Source: Microcaldota archaeon
GTDB lineage: Archaea; Micrarchaeota; Micrarchaeia; Micrarchaeales; CABMGC01
NCBI GenBank assembly: GCA_021803245.1
Contig: JAJZLT010000033.1
Span: 1-40,345 of the forward strand
Direction of reading: 5' to 3'
Length of the DNA: 40,345 nt
Shown piece by piece: positions 23,993-32,300 of the stretch. Under the pieces are notes generated by a model. It did no database searches. It had not been told where the DNA came from and saw nothing but the letters and a program-made list of their open reading frames with translations. Positions within the stretch are counted from its first letter, which is position 1, and each line of letters starts with the position of its first letter. Position numbers and translations under genes: made by a program.

Positions 23993-26900
23993 ATGAAACT
24001 GCAGATCTCACTTGAATTCATGCTCGTCTTTTCATTCGTACTCGCGGTCTTCATCTTCATCTTCGCGGTCATAGCAAACCAACGGGTACTGGTAGTGAAC
24101 CAGCAGACCTATTCGCAGGTTCAGTCGATAGCGCAGGAGATAGCGCAGCAGATAGACAGTGCAGTCGCTGCAGGCAATGGATATCAGGCAAATATTCCCA
24201 TATACGGGATCAGCGGCATAACCATAGGCGGCATAAACGTCACAGACACTGGGATAGTTACTGTTAATGCATATCTGGCAAAGCAGAAAGTTACAGTGCT
24301 GGCATATAGCGACGCAAAGTCAGTGCTTGCGCCCAGCTCCGGCCTAAGCGGGAATTATGTGCAGATTTATAATTCATATGGGCTGATCTGCATAGACACG
24401 CCATGCACTGCAGCATTAGGCACGTCAGGCGATGTCCTGAACCTAAGCGTACAGAGCACAAATGTGGCAGAATTTGACGGCAGCTCGCAGATAATAATAC
24501 CACAGATAGCTGGCGTAAGCACGCCTGTCTTCACGCTCTCTGCCTGGGTATATTACAATGAATCAGATGCCGGCAAGCAAATCTACAACCTGCCCGGCCT
24601 GGAATCATGCTCTGTCGATACCGGTAACATGCTAAGCTGCGCATTCCCCGGCTCAGCAGTATACAACAGTCTGCAGTTCTACCCTGGTACATGGTATGAC
24701 CTGGTTTCCATAGACACTGGCACGGCCTGCTATGTAGACATAAGCGGTGTGGAAGAGAATTCTCCTGTTCCATGCCTCTTTGGTTCTTCCAACGGCATCG
24801 GAACTATAGGATCGCCTGGTTTCAATGGCCTTATCGCAAACATGCAGCTATATAGCACTACACTAAACGGCGCTTCACTTTATGCAGGCGGGATAGCGGC
24901 TGCACCTTCTTCAACGCAGTATCTGGCAGGCTGGTGGCCACTTTCCGGAGATTTCAATGATTACAGCATATATGATAACAATGGCTATGCCAATGGTGCG
25001 ATAGTCTTTCCTACAACAGGGGAAGTGACTGCCAGGGTAAGCACGATATATGGCGCTCCGGTGCAGAATGCAAAGGTCGCATTCTCAACCTCCATGGGAT
25101 ATTTAAATTCGAACCTTACGCCTTTCACTGTAGGCGCCACAGGATACACTGGCACAGTTTCAGCTTTCGTAAACCAGGGGGTGCAGAGCGGAATTGCCAA
25201 TGTGCGGGCGACCCTGTTCAACGGCCAGGAGGTATCACATCTTTTAACATGGCTTCCGATGAATCAGGGACAGGGCAGAGAGATGTTTAACTTTGCAAGC
25301 AACAGCACCCGCCAATTTACTTCGACTAATGCATCATGGAGCTATCCGGCTTACACGGCAACATTCAACGGAAAAGATAGCTACATCGCTGCACCTATAA
25401 GCTTGTCATCAAGCGTGCCATACACATTCGCATTATGGTTCAATGCCGCTAAGCTAAGCACATCCCAGTCTTCCTGCGCAACAGGTGCGACTATGTTTGA
25501 CAATGGCAACACTGCAGGCGTAGGCATCGGTGCGGGGGTATCCTATAACACCATCTATGTGCAGTATCCTGGCGGATGCGCGTCCATACCTTCGTCCATA
25601 GCCATTGAGCCTGGCCGTTGGTACGATCTTGCAATAGAATTTTCACCTTCCCCAAGCTACTACTCGATCAATGCTTTCATAAACGGCCAGCCTGCCGGCT
25701 CGGTCGCTGAAAGCTCGTTTTCGTCATCCAACCCTGCAAACTACGAGGATATAGGCAGGGCCGGATCGCTCAATTCATTCTTCAATGGATCAATAGCAAA
25801 TATGCAGGTGTATGTTTCTTCAACCCTGACTGAGGCACAGCTCGAGGATCTTTACAATATGGGCATCTCGGATCTTCCCGAAAAGGGCGCGCTTCTTGCA
25901 TGGTATCCTCTCGATGGCGACGCAGAAGACTATGGTCCTGAAGAATACAATGCGACAATCTACGGCGGTCTCCAGTTTTCGAAAACCAGCCTAACCCCAC
26001 TGAACCTCAATTCATCCTCAATACTCGCGGCTAACTTGTCTTCAGTAAATTATATACAGGTATCCAATGCATTATCAATCTCTCCGTCAAGCCAGATGAG
26101 CGCCTTCGCCTGGGTTACGCCAAATCTTAACTACCCTCCCGGAGCCATAACTGCCATACTGCAGAAAGAGGGCTCATACGGCATGTCAATAGGCCAATTT
26201 GGATCTAACGACATCCCCGGGGAATTCTCAGGTTATATAAGCTCTTCGGAAAGCTGCACATCCTCTCCTTACCCGCTCATTCCACATAAACTGTACTTTG
26301 TAGGCTTTACCTTCAACGGCTCCGTTGTGCAGAACTATGTCAACGGATACCCATACTGCTCCTACGAATATAACGGCATAATACCAACAACCAGCAGTGT
26401 CCTCGCATTCGGCGGGCCGTCAGACAGCGATAGCTATGCCAATGATACCCTCTCAAATGTGCAGTTATACGGAAAGGCGCTCTCCAGCAGCCAGGTCTAT
26501 ACCATATACAAAGGAGGCATAGCGGGCCTTCCCATAAGCAACGCGCAGCTTTCAGGCTGGTGGCTTCTCGACGGAAACACTACCGACTACAGCTCCGGAC
26601 ACGATAATGCAACTTCCTATGGTGCAGTATACACTGAAACATACGCATCTACTCCACAATTCGTCTATTCCTTAAGCAAGGGCGGCATGAACTTCAACGG
26701 CTACATGAGCTGCATTACATCGTATACTGCTTCGCCGCACCGTTTCCTGAATTCAAAATCCAACTTCACCATTGCTGCATGGGTCTATCCTTTTGAATAC
26801 GCTCCATCCGGCTCATCAGAGACTATATACTCTGAGGGCTCTCCCGGCTCAACGCTCTCCTTCTTCATCAATTCCAACGGCACATTGGCAGAGAGCGTCT

Positions 26901-27265
26901 ACAACTACCAGGCATCTACAAGGCACAACTATACTTCCACACTGCATGTGCCTCTAGACGCATGGTCTTTTGTGGCAGTCACGCTTTCAAGGGGAGGCGC
27001 AAATACTGGAATAGTGAATATGTACTTGAATACGCTGAACCAGACTGGCACAAGCCAGGACGAGTCAAACCCCAATACCAATTACATGGGAATAGGCTGC
27101 AATATCGGCTATTTGAAAGGCGAGCCGTACCTGAGCATGAATGGCTCGATAGCAGACCTGCAGACATATAACTACACGCTGAATAAGACTCAGCTGTACA
27201 GGATTTATCTCGGCGGGATTCCGCAATCGGAGTCGGCAAGCATGCCCCTGGGTGTGATAAGATGA
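23993..27265 (+). CDS. Giant LamG-domain adhesin with class III pilin signal
   Basis: A 1090-residue surface protein. It begins MKLQISLEFMLVFSFVLAVF, a classical class III prepilin signal, so it should be processed by a prepilin peptidase and enter a pilus. About 150 pilin-like residues come first, then LamG/concanavalin-like beta-sandwich domains at roughly 155-350, 455-665, 680-885 and 895-1080. An Ig/invasin-like domain (about 350-440: TGEVTARVSTIYGAPVQNAK) sits between the first two. Each LamG unit ends with a similar element (NGSIANMQVY..L..LY..G) and a GWWPLSGDFNDYS-like strand. Laminin-G domains bind glycans or proteins, so it is probably a tip adhesin. Its end overlaps the next gene by ATGA. 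Neighbours on both sides are pilin-like. Confidence 0.88.
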   Translation: MKLQISLEFMLVFSFVLAVFIFIFAVIANQRVLVVNQQTYSQVQSIAQEIAQQIDSAVAAGNGYQANIPIYGISGITIGGINVTDTGIVTVNAYLAKQKVTVLAYSDAKSVLAPSSGLSGNYVQIYNSYGLICIDTPCTAALGTSGDVLNLSVQSTNVAEFDGSSQIIIPQIAGVSTPVFTLSAWVYYNESDAGKQIYNLPGLESCSVDTGNMLSCAFPGSAVYNSLQFYPGTWYDLVSIDTGTACYVDISGVEENSPVPCLFGSSNGIGTIGSPGFNGLIANMQLYSTTLNGASLYAGGIAAAPSSTQYLAGWWPLSGDFNDYSIYDNNGYANGAIVFPTTGEVTARVSTIYGAPVQNAKVAFSTSMGYLNSNLTPFTVGATGYTGTVSAFVNQGVQSGIANVRATLFNGQEVSHLLTWLPMNQGQGREMFNFASNSTRQFTSTNASWSYPAYTATFNGKDSYIAAPISLSSSVPYTFALWFNAAKLSTSQSSCATGATMFDNGNTAGVGIGAGVSYNTIYVQYPGGCASIPSSIAIEPGRWYDLAIEFSPSPSYYSINAFINGQPAGSVAESSFSSSNPANYEDIGRAGSLNSFFNGSIANMQVYVSSTLTEAQLEDLYNMGISDLPEKGALLAWYPLDGDAEDYGPEEYNATIYGGLQFSKTSLTPLNLNSSSILAANLSSVNYIQVSNALSISPSSQMSAFAWVTPNLNYPPGAITAILQKEGSYGMSIGQFGSNDIPGEFSGYISSSESCTSSPYPLIPHKLYFVGFTFNGSVVQNYVNGYPYCSYEYNGIIPTTSSVLAFGGPSDSDSYANDTLSNVQLYGKALSSSQVYTIYKGGIAGLPISNAQLSGWWLLDGNTTDYSSGHDNATSYGAVYTETYASTPQFVYSLSKGGMNFNGYMSCITSYTASPHRFLNSKSNFTIAAWVYPFEYAPSGSSETIYSEGSPGSTLSFFINSNGTLAESVYNYQASTRHNYTSTLHVPLDAWSFVAVTLSRGGANTGIVNMYLNTLNQTGTSQDESNPNTNYMGIGCNIGYLKGEPYLSMNGSIADLQTYNYTLNKTQLYRIYLGGIPQSESASMPLGVIR

Positions 27266-27792
27266 AGGCCCAGTTCTGGTCATTCGACATAATCTTTGCG
27301 CTCTTCATATTTATAGTTGCAATACTGGTGCTGACGAGCGTGTGGCTGAGCATAAGCAACCAGTTCGCAATAGCCAACGGCGACAACACCGGCAGCATGC
27401 AGAACGAGCTTCAGCAGCTTGATTCAAAGCTCCTTTCCACAGGCAGTGCGAACTGGCAGGATCTTGTTCAGCCTACGAAGACTTCCACCTGGCAGAATGT
27501 AAGTGTAGGCCTCGGAGTAGGCCAGGGATCGGGGCTTTCATCAGGCAAGATTGAAACGCTCGAAGCTATGTCAAGTCACGACTATCAAGCGACAAAGCCG
27601 ATTCTCGGGATAGCTTACGATTATTACATATATATAGCGCTGAACGGCGGCCTTAACATAACAATAGGCAAGAGTCCGCAGGGCCAGTCTGCCACATCAG
27701 TCCAGGTCTCAAGCCTGCCCATAATAGTTGCCGGTCAGAAAGGGACGATGAAAACAGAGATCTGGACAAACACCACTTTCGGAATAGGGTAA
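27262..27792 (+). CDS. Pilin-like protein with class III signal peptide
   Basis: A 176-residue protein starting MKAQFWSFDIIFALFIFIVAIL. This is a class III-type signal in which Asp takes the usual Glu place, followed by one long hydrophobic helix. The rest is a secreted domain rich in Ser, Gly and Gln, with NVS, NIT and NTT sequons, and ends at TTFGIG. Similar AQFWS-type N-termini occur in archaeal minor pilins. It overlaps the LamG adhesin gene by 4 nt (ATGA), so the two are made in step. It is the last gene of the CBS/pilin operon; a hairpin follows the stop. Confidence 0.75.
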   Translation: MKAQFWSFDIIFALFIFIVAILVLTSVWLSISNQFAIANGDNTGSMQNELQQLDSKLLSTGSANWQDLVQPTKTSTWQNVSVGLGVGQGSGLSSGKIETLEAMSSHDYQATKPILGIAYDYYIYIALNGGLNITIGKSPQGQSATSVQVSSLPIIVAGQKGTMKTEIWTNTTFGIG

Positions 27793-27794
27793 GG

Positions 27795-27814
27795 AGCGGC
27801 GCAAATCCGCTTTA
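27795..27814 (+). terminator. Hairpin after the pilin operon
   Basis: AGCGG (27795-27799) and CCGCT (27807-27811) form a 5-bp stem with a 7-nt loop right after the pilin stop, followed by TTTAAATAAG. It may stop or slow transcription. The TTTAAATA part may also act as a TATA box for the small frame at 27842. Confidence 0.35.
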
Positions 27815-27841
27815 AATAAGAATTCTTCTATGCGCATGGAG

Positions 27842-28006
27842 ATGCGCAGTTATAGTTATGTGCACCTGGCTGCATTACAGAAAAGAGCTGCGGCAAGCAC
27901 TTTTTGGGAATTAACCATAGAAGAACTATCATATAATCCGGCATATTCATCCAAGATGCCCGGAAAGAAAATGGCCAGGCTTCAGTCAAAACAAAGCTCA
28001 AGATAA
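27842..28006 (+). CDS. Possible small leaderless protein, 54 residues
   Basis: A frame of 54 codons, MRSYSYVHLAALQKRAAAST at its start and RLQSKQSSR at its end, so basic and partly helical. In-frame ATGs also lie at 27830 and 27836. A TTTAAATA box at 27811-27818 is about 27 bp before ATG 27842, the spacing seen for other leaderless genes here. It fills the gap between the two convergent pilus operons. No known family; chance occurrence is possible. Confidence 0.35.
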   Translation: MRSYSYVHLAALQKRAAASTFWELTIEELSYNPAYSSKMPGKKMARLQSKQSSR

Positions 28007-28024
28007 CAGGAGCGGCATCTGCCT

Positions 28025-29020
28025 TTAGGTTCCAGGCGCGATGCCGTTGAAGATAGAGCTTATCACAAAGCCTGTAATAAAGAAGACAGTAAATCCTATC
28101 AGAAGGAAGATAGGCAGATATCTTATGCCTCTTATGATGGACCCGTTCATTATCACAGAAACAATGAAAGACCCTAAAGCAGAGATTATCAGTATCGCCA
28201 GTATCGCAAAATCATTGTATTCGCCTTGCGTAACCTTCGGAGGGCTGGGCTTGAGAAAGCTGACCCCTGTGGAGGGCAGACCTCCCGGATTCTGCTGCAA
28301 TATCCCTGCCCATACGTTGTCTGTTATAGCTATCATCTTGTCAGTCAGCGCATAAAGCGCAGGCGCTCCTATTATTGCAGCGAATGAGATGAAGATCGTG
28401 TACATAAAGAGCTGGCCGGATATCTCCTTCTGTATCGTCTGCTGGTTCCTTATGTCCTTTGCTATGTCATTCAGCATATCGGTCATACCGCCGCCGTACC
28501 TCATCGATTCGTTGATCATCCTTACCGTATGCCGCAGCTGCACGGACCTGTAATTGTTACCTAATGAGATTAGCGAATTCTGGAATGTCTCACCGGTATA
28601 AAGCTGCTTGCTTATCTGAACCACGTCATCAGAGAAGTACTTGAATTCAGGCCTCGTGGCAGAGACCATGGCCTTGTCTATCGCCATTCCGCTCCTTATA
28701 TTGGCAGAGGTAAGCTGCAGGTATTCCGGCAAAATGCCCTCTACAAAATTCTTCCTCTGCTCTATCTTCAGCTCAAGAATGCTGTAGATCGCGAATTCCA
28801 AGATTGCCGCAGAGAAGATGCCTGCCAGAACTGCAATGCCGGCGTTTAGCTTGATTAGTGCAAAGACAATCACTGCAACAGCTATAAATGTGGCTATGCC
28901 TCCAATCACTGCAATTCCGATCAGGTTGTTTACGGTGGTCTTGACGCCTGCCAGGTCAAGCTCCCTAGACAGGAACCTTACAAGGCTCCTCGAAACCAGT
29001 TTCTCAAAGCTTATCCTCAT
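28025..29020 (-). CDS. Type II/IV secretion membrane protein, T2SSF/TadC-like (second copy)
   Basis: A 331-residue polytopic protein with the T2SSF domain at about 93-215 (EYLQLTSANIRSGMAIDKAM and RYGGGMTDMLNDIAKDIRNQ). Helices lie at about 32-57, 61-83, 203-225, 270-292 and 300-324. Such proteins (TadC, ArlJ, PilC type) form the inner-membrane platform on which the ATPase assembles pilin. It is the last gene of the five-gene minus-strand operon and lies 10 nt after a second T2SSF protein; paired TadB/TadC-like subunits are usual in Tad-like systems. Confidence 0.88.
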   Translation of the reverse strand: MRISFEKLVSRSLVRFLSRELDLAGVKTTVNNLIGIAVIGGIATFIAVAVIVFALIKLNAGIAVLAGIFSAAILEFAIYSILELKIEQRKNFVEGILPEYLQLTSANIRSGMAIDKAMVSATRPEFKYFSDDVVQISKQLYTGETFQNSLISLGNNYRSVQLRHTVRMINESMRYGGGMTDMLNDIAKDIRNQQTIQKEISGQLFMYTIFISFAAIIGAPALYALTDKMIAITDNVWAGILQQNPGGLPSTGVSFLKPSPPKVTQGEYNDFAILAILIISALGSFIVSVIMNGSIIRGIRYLPIFLLIGFTVFFITGFVISSIFNGIAPGT

Positions 29021-29030
29021 AACATCAACA

Positions 29031-30137
29031 TTAGCCGGCGAAGACAGGGCGTGAAGTCCTCATTATATTAAGGAATATTATCTGCATGAATGCTATCCCT
29101 GCGAGTGCCGCAAGAAGCACTGTGAAATTTATCGTGAATATGCTTATGAAGGTGGTAAGTATTGTTGCGACTGCAAGTCCCATGCTGGGGAAGATCACCC
29201 CGAAAAGCATGTAAAACATGGCAAGCGCATTCAGCCTCTGCCCGTATCTCCTCAGCTCTATCACCCGCTCCTGGTTCACCTCCTCCACAACAGACTGTAT
29301 TGCATCAGTCACTTCCGCGCCTGATTTTATGCTCACGCTTGCCTGCAGCATTATCCGCTTGAAGGTCTTTGACCTGCTTTTTGAGCTGACCTCATCCATT
29401 GCCTGTTCTATAGGCATGCCCAGCTGAACCAGTTCGATGACCTTTCCGAATTCCCTGCTTGCAGCCCCATAGCCTGTGCTTACCGCGCTCATTGCGTTGA
29501 AGAGAGGCATGCCTGATCTTAAGCTTATCACCAGGTCCCTGCCTGCAAAGAGTATGTCCCTCTCCACGAGCTTGCCGTTCTGGCCGAGTCTGGCTTTAGG
29601 GTAATTGAGGAAGTTATTGAAAAGCATCTGGTAAAATGCTATAGAAAGCACAAGACCGAAGACCGCGAAGACAGGCCTGACATAATACAGTATAAATGCT
29701 ATGGCGAACGCGATCACTGCTGTCAGAACTATCGCCTTGATCATTGTGCCTTTTACAAAATCGTACGGGCTCTTCTTTATGCCCGCTTCTTTAAGGAGCA
29801 GCTCATAGTCTTTCTGCTTATTCACTATTTTCTCTATATATCCTGGCCTTTTTCCGGGTGGCATCTTTCCTTGCTTCTTAAGCTGGGCTGGCGGTTTTGC
29901 AGAAGCATTCTTTGGCATTGCTGCCTGCTGTATCGCGGTCTGTTTCTGCAGCGTAGCATTGAGTGGCGTTATGCCTGTTTTGCCGTAAGCCTGCTTTGGC
30001 TTGCGTCTGAAGAGCGAGAATCCCCTCTTCTTCACAGGTCCAGCGTTCTGTGTTGCCTGGTCTGCCTTCTGTGTTGCGGCTGTAGCCTGCGAACTACCCT
30101 GCTGCTTATCGCCATCTCCCATCAGATCAACTTGCAT
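29031..30137 (-). CDS. Type II/IV secretion membrane protein, T2SSF/TadB-like (first copy)
   Basis: A 368-residue membrane protein. The first 110 residues are cytosolic, low-complexity and rich in Gln, Ala, Lys and Pro (for example KQTAIQQAAMPKNASAKPPA). Two helices follow at about 132-180, then a T2SSF domain (about 190-310: GRDLVISLRSGMPLFNAMSA and SVSIKSGAEVTDAIQSVVEE), and two more helices near the C-terminus. It is partner of the T2SSF protein downstream. ATG 30135-30137 is used; M6 is an alternative. The long Lys/Gln-rich N-terminus is unusual for the family and could contact the ATPase or the unknown 208-residue protein encoded next to it. Confidence 0.87.
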   Translation of the reverse strand: MQVDLMGDGDKQQGSSQATAATQKADQATQNAGPVKKRGFSLFRRKPKQAYGKTGITPLNATLQKQTAIQQAAMPKNASAKPPAQLKKQGKMPPGKRPGYIEKIVNKQKDYELLLKEAGIKKSPYDFVKGTMIKAIVLTAVIAFAIAFILYYVRPVFAVFGLVLSIAFYQMLFNNFLNYPKARLGQNGKLVERDILFAGRDLVISLRSGMPLFNAMSAVSTGYGAASREFGKVIELVQLGMPIEQAMDEVSSKSRSKTFKRIMLQASVSIKSGAEVTDAIQSVVEEVNQERVIELRRYGQRLNALAMFYMLFGVIFPSMGLAVATILTTFISIFTINFTVLLAALAGIAFMQIIFLNIMRTSRPVFAG

Positions 30138-30155
30138 TAATCATTACAACAAAGC

Positions 30156-30782
30156 CTATATAACCTTTTTCGCCTTGAGTTTGCTAATTGCCTCGTCGAG
30201 GCGCTTGTTTCTTATTGCAATCAACTCTGCCTCGGCTTTGTCAACAGGCCTGCGTTCCTTCTTTGCATATTTCTTCAGCCCAAGCACTTCCTCCTTTATT
30301 ATTGCCTTATGCTCCCCTTCGAACACATTTTCGTCTAAACCGGACATTATCTGCTCGAGTTCTGAAATCTGGTCCTGGTAAGAAAGCCCGATCATGATAT
30401 TACTGTTGTCCTCCGCAGGCACGGCTTCTTCAACATGCTCTTTCCTATTCTTCTTCATGAGTCCCCCGAATATGCCATGCAGCTCCCCCTGCGCCTTCTC
30501 CATATCCCTGCGCATAAATGCGCCGCCTTTCTTGCTTACTCCTTCGTCGCCTGGCCCTGCAGCTTTGCGCGCATATGCTTCAGCATAACCCTCATGTTGC
30601 ACTGGCGGGAGGAGATCAGCGATTCTGCTTGCTTCTTTGTAGTCGTAACTCACTACAAGCGGCTTGCTGTTTATTATGTTGCTTATCTCTATGCTTGCAT
30701 CTGCATCCTTCTGATTGGCTCCTTCTATCTCCTCTATTATCTTCACTGCATTTTCATAGGTAAGTTCTTCTTCAGCCATCAT
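30156..30782 (-). CDS. Unknown cytosolic protein of the pilus operon
   Basis: A 208-residue soluble, highly charged protein, predicted mostly helical: LTYENAVKIIEEIEGANQ at the start, KAEAELIAIRNKRLDEAISK at the end. A short hydrophobic patch (VVSYDYKEASRIADLLPP) occurs near residue 50 and a disordered Gly/Lys-rich stretch around 80-100. No family recognised. It lies between the ATPase gene (ATGA overlap) and the first T2SSF gene, so it is probably a regulator or connector of the pilus motor. The start is ATG 30782 or the adjacent ATG 30779. Confidence 0.8.
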   Translation of the reverse strand: MMAEEELTYENAVKIIEEIEGANQKDADASIEISNIINSKPLVVSYDYKEASRIADLLPPVQHEGYAEAYARKAAGPGDEGVSKKGGAFMRRDMEKAQGELHGIFGGLMKKNRKEHVEEAVPAEDNSNIMIGLSYQDQISELEQIMSGLDENVFEGEHKAIIKEEVLGLKKYAKKERRPVDKAEAELIAIRNKRLDEAISKLKAKKVI

Positions 30783-32284
30783 TTCACCGCAGCGAGCAGA
30801 TCCGCAGAGTAAGGTGCATTGTCATGTACGATCTGCATCATCTTGTCTTGATGCCTGTAATAGTTGGCCACAACCAGTCCGCATGAAGTAACGTCAAAGA
30901 TTTTGTTCTTTATCATCCAGTCAATAACCTGGCCCTTCTCATCTACATCCTGGTCTATCTCACTTCTTGTATAACCTCCATAAAGCGAGATTATCTCCGC
31001 GAGCCTGGAGAGCTCGCTGACCTTCACGAATGTATCATTTCTAAGGTTCCACCTGCTTATCACATTCGCTTCTCCTGCTCCTGTTACTTCTGCAAACTCG
31101 AGCATACGCCTTATTCCAAGTCTCCTATGCCTGAAAAGAGAGACAACACCTCCTATGGAGTTCATCATTATCTTTGGTATTGCTATCGGAGGATTAGTCA
31201 TCCTTATCATAGTATCTTCTGCGTTGTCCGCGTGTACTGTGCCATATACTGCGTGGCCTGTGTGTATTGCCTCGAAGAGCGTTTCAGCATCGGCCTTCGT
31301 TCTAATTTCTCCAACAAGCATAATATCAGGCCTCTGCCTAAGTGCATTTATCATCAAATCATAAAGGCCTATGGCGCCCTTGCCTTCAGGATTTGCCTGC
31401 CTTGTTAGCATTGGCACCCACTGCATGAATTCAGGAAGCGTAAGCTCCCTAGTCTCCTCTACAGAGATAACCCTCCTGTCGGGTGGCATGAAAATGCTCA
31501 TCGCATTTAGAAAGCTGGTCTTTCCGCTAGCTGTACCACCTGATATCAGCATGCTTATCTCGTTCTGTATACAGAGCCAGAGCAGGCCGGCAAGGTCCTT
31601 CGAGATCGATTTGGCTGATACTAGCGCGGGCATGGTCCATGGATTCTTCGAGAATTTTCTTATGGTGAGTGTGTTGCCGCTCTGAGAAACCGGGAAGAGC
31701 GTTGCATTTACCCTGGAGCCGTCAGGAAGCTCCGCGTCCATAAGCGGCGAAAGATTGGTTATCTCCCTGCCCACTCTCCTGCCTATCTGCTCCGAGTCCT
31801 CGTAAATGGAATTTTCGTCGCCCATCATTATGTTTGTCTTGCACCATCCCCATTTCTTGTGGAAGACCCATACCGGAAACTTCGAGCCGTTTACTGCTAT
31901 CTCCTCAAGTTTGTCGTCAGCTACCGGAGCTTCGAGTTCGCCAAGTCCAAGCATCAGGTTTATAAGATATGCTATCAGCACGCTTTTGGTTTCAGGAGAC
32001 GTGCCAGGAAGGTACTTGTCTATTATGATATGGCAGGCTTCTGAGTACTTGACTGTCAGCTCGTCAAGATACTCCCGATCCTGCACCCTGGTTGGATCTA
32101 TCGGCACAAGATTCAGGAGCTCCGGCCTAAGGGAGAGCAAAAGCACCTTTGTGGCTTCTCCAAGCCCTGGGACAGTAACTTCGTAGAGCGGTACAAAACC
32201 TCCTTCATCCCCTATTCTTACGCTTATCTTGAGTCCGTGAGCCTCAAGTTCATAAGATTCATATTCATTTACTATACTTGTCAT
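30779..32284 (-). CDS. TadA/VirB11-like secretion ATPase
   Basis: A 501-residue hexameric-type ATPase that powers pilus assembly or retraction. It shows Walker A SGGTASGKTSF (about 248-258), the Asp box VISVEETREL, Walker B DIMLVGEIR (about 320-328) and the His box HTGHAVYGTVHADNAED. The N-terminal half holds the usual KYLP and EIAVNGSKFPVWVFHK elements. I take ATG 32282-32284 with GTGAGG four bases upstream; a TTG one codon earlier would also be open. The stop overlaps the next gene (ATGA). It lacks the tetra-Cys of bacterial PilB, as usual for archaeal and Tad forms. Confidence 0.93.
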   Translation of the reverse strand: MTSIVNEYESYELEAHGLKISVRIGDEGGFVPLYEVTVPGLGEATKVLLLSLRPELLNLVPIDPTRVQDREYLDELTVKYSEACHIIIDKYLPGTSPETKSVLIAYLINLMLGLGELEAPVADDKLEEIAVNGSKFPVWVFHKKWGWCKTNIMMGDENSIYEDSEQIGRRVGREITNLSPLMDAELPDGSRVNATLFPVSQSGNTLTIRKFSKNPWTMPALVSAKSISKDLAGLLWLCIQNEISMLISGGTASGKTSFLNAMSIFMPPDRRVISVEETRELTLPEFMQWVPMLTRQANPEGKGAIGLYDLMINALRQRPDIMLVGEIRTKADAETLFEAIHTGHAVYGTVHADNAEDTMIRMTNPPIAIPKIMMNSIGGVVSLFRHRRLGIRRMLEFAEVTGAGEANVISRWNLRNDTFVKVSELSRLAEIISLYGGYTRSEIDQDVDEKGQVIDWMIKNKIFDVTSCGLVVANYYRHQDKMMQIVHDNAPYSADLLAAVK

Positions 32285-32300
32285 CAAGCCTCACGAATCT

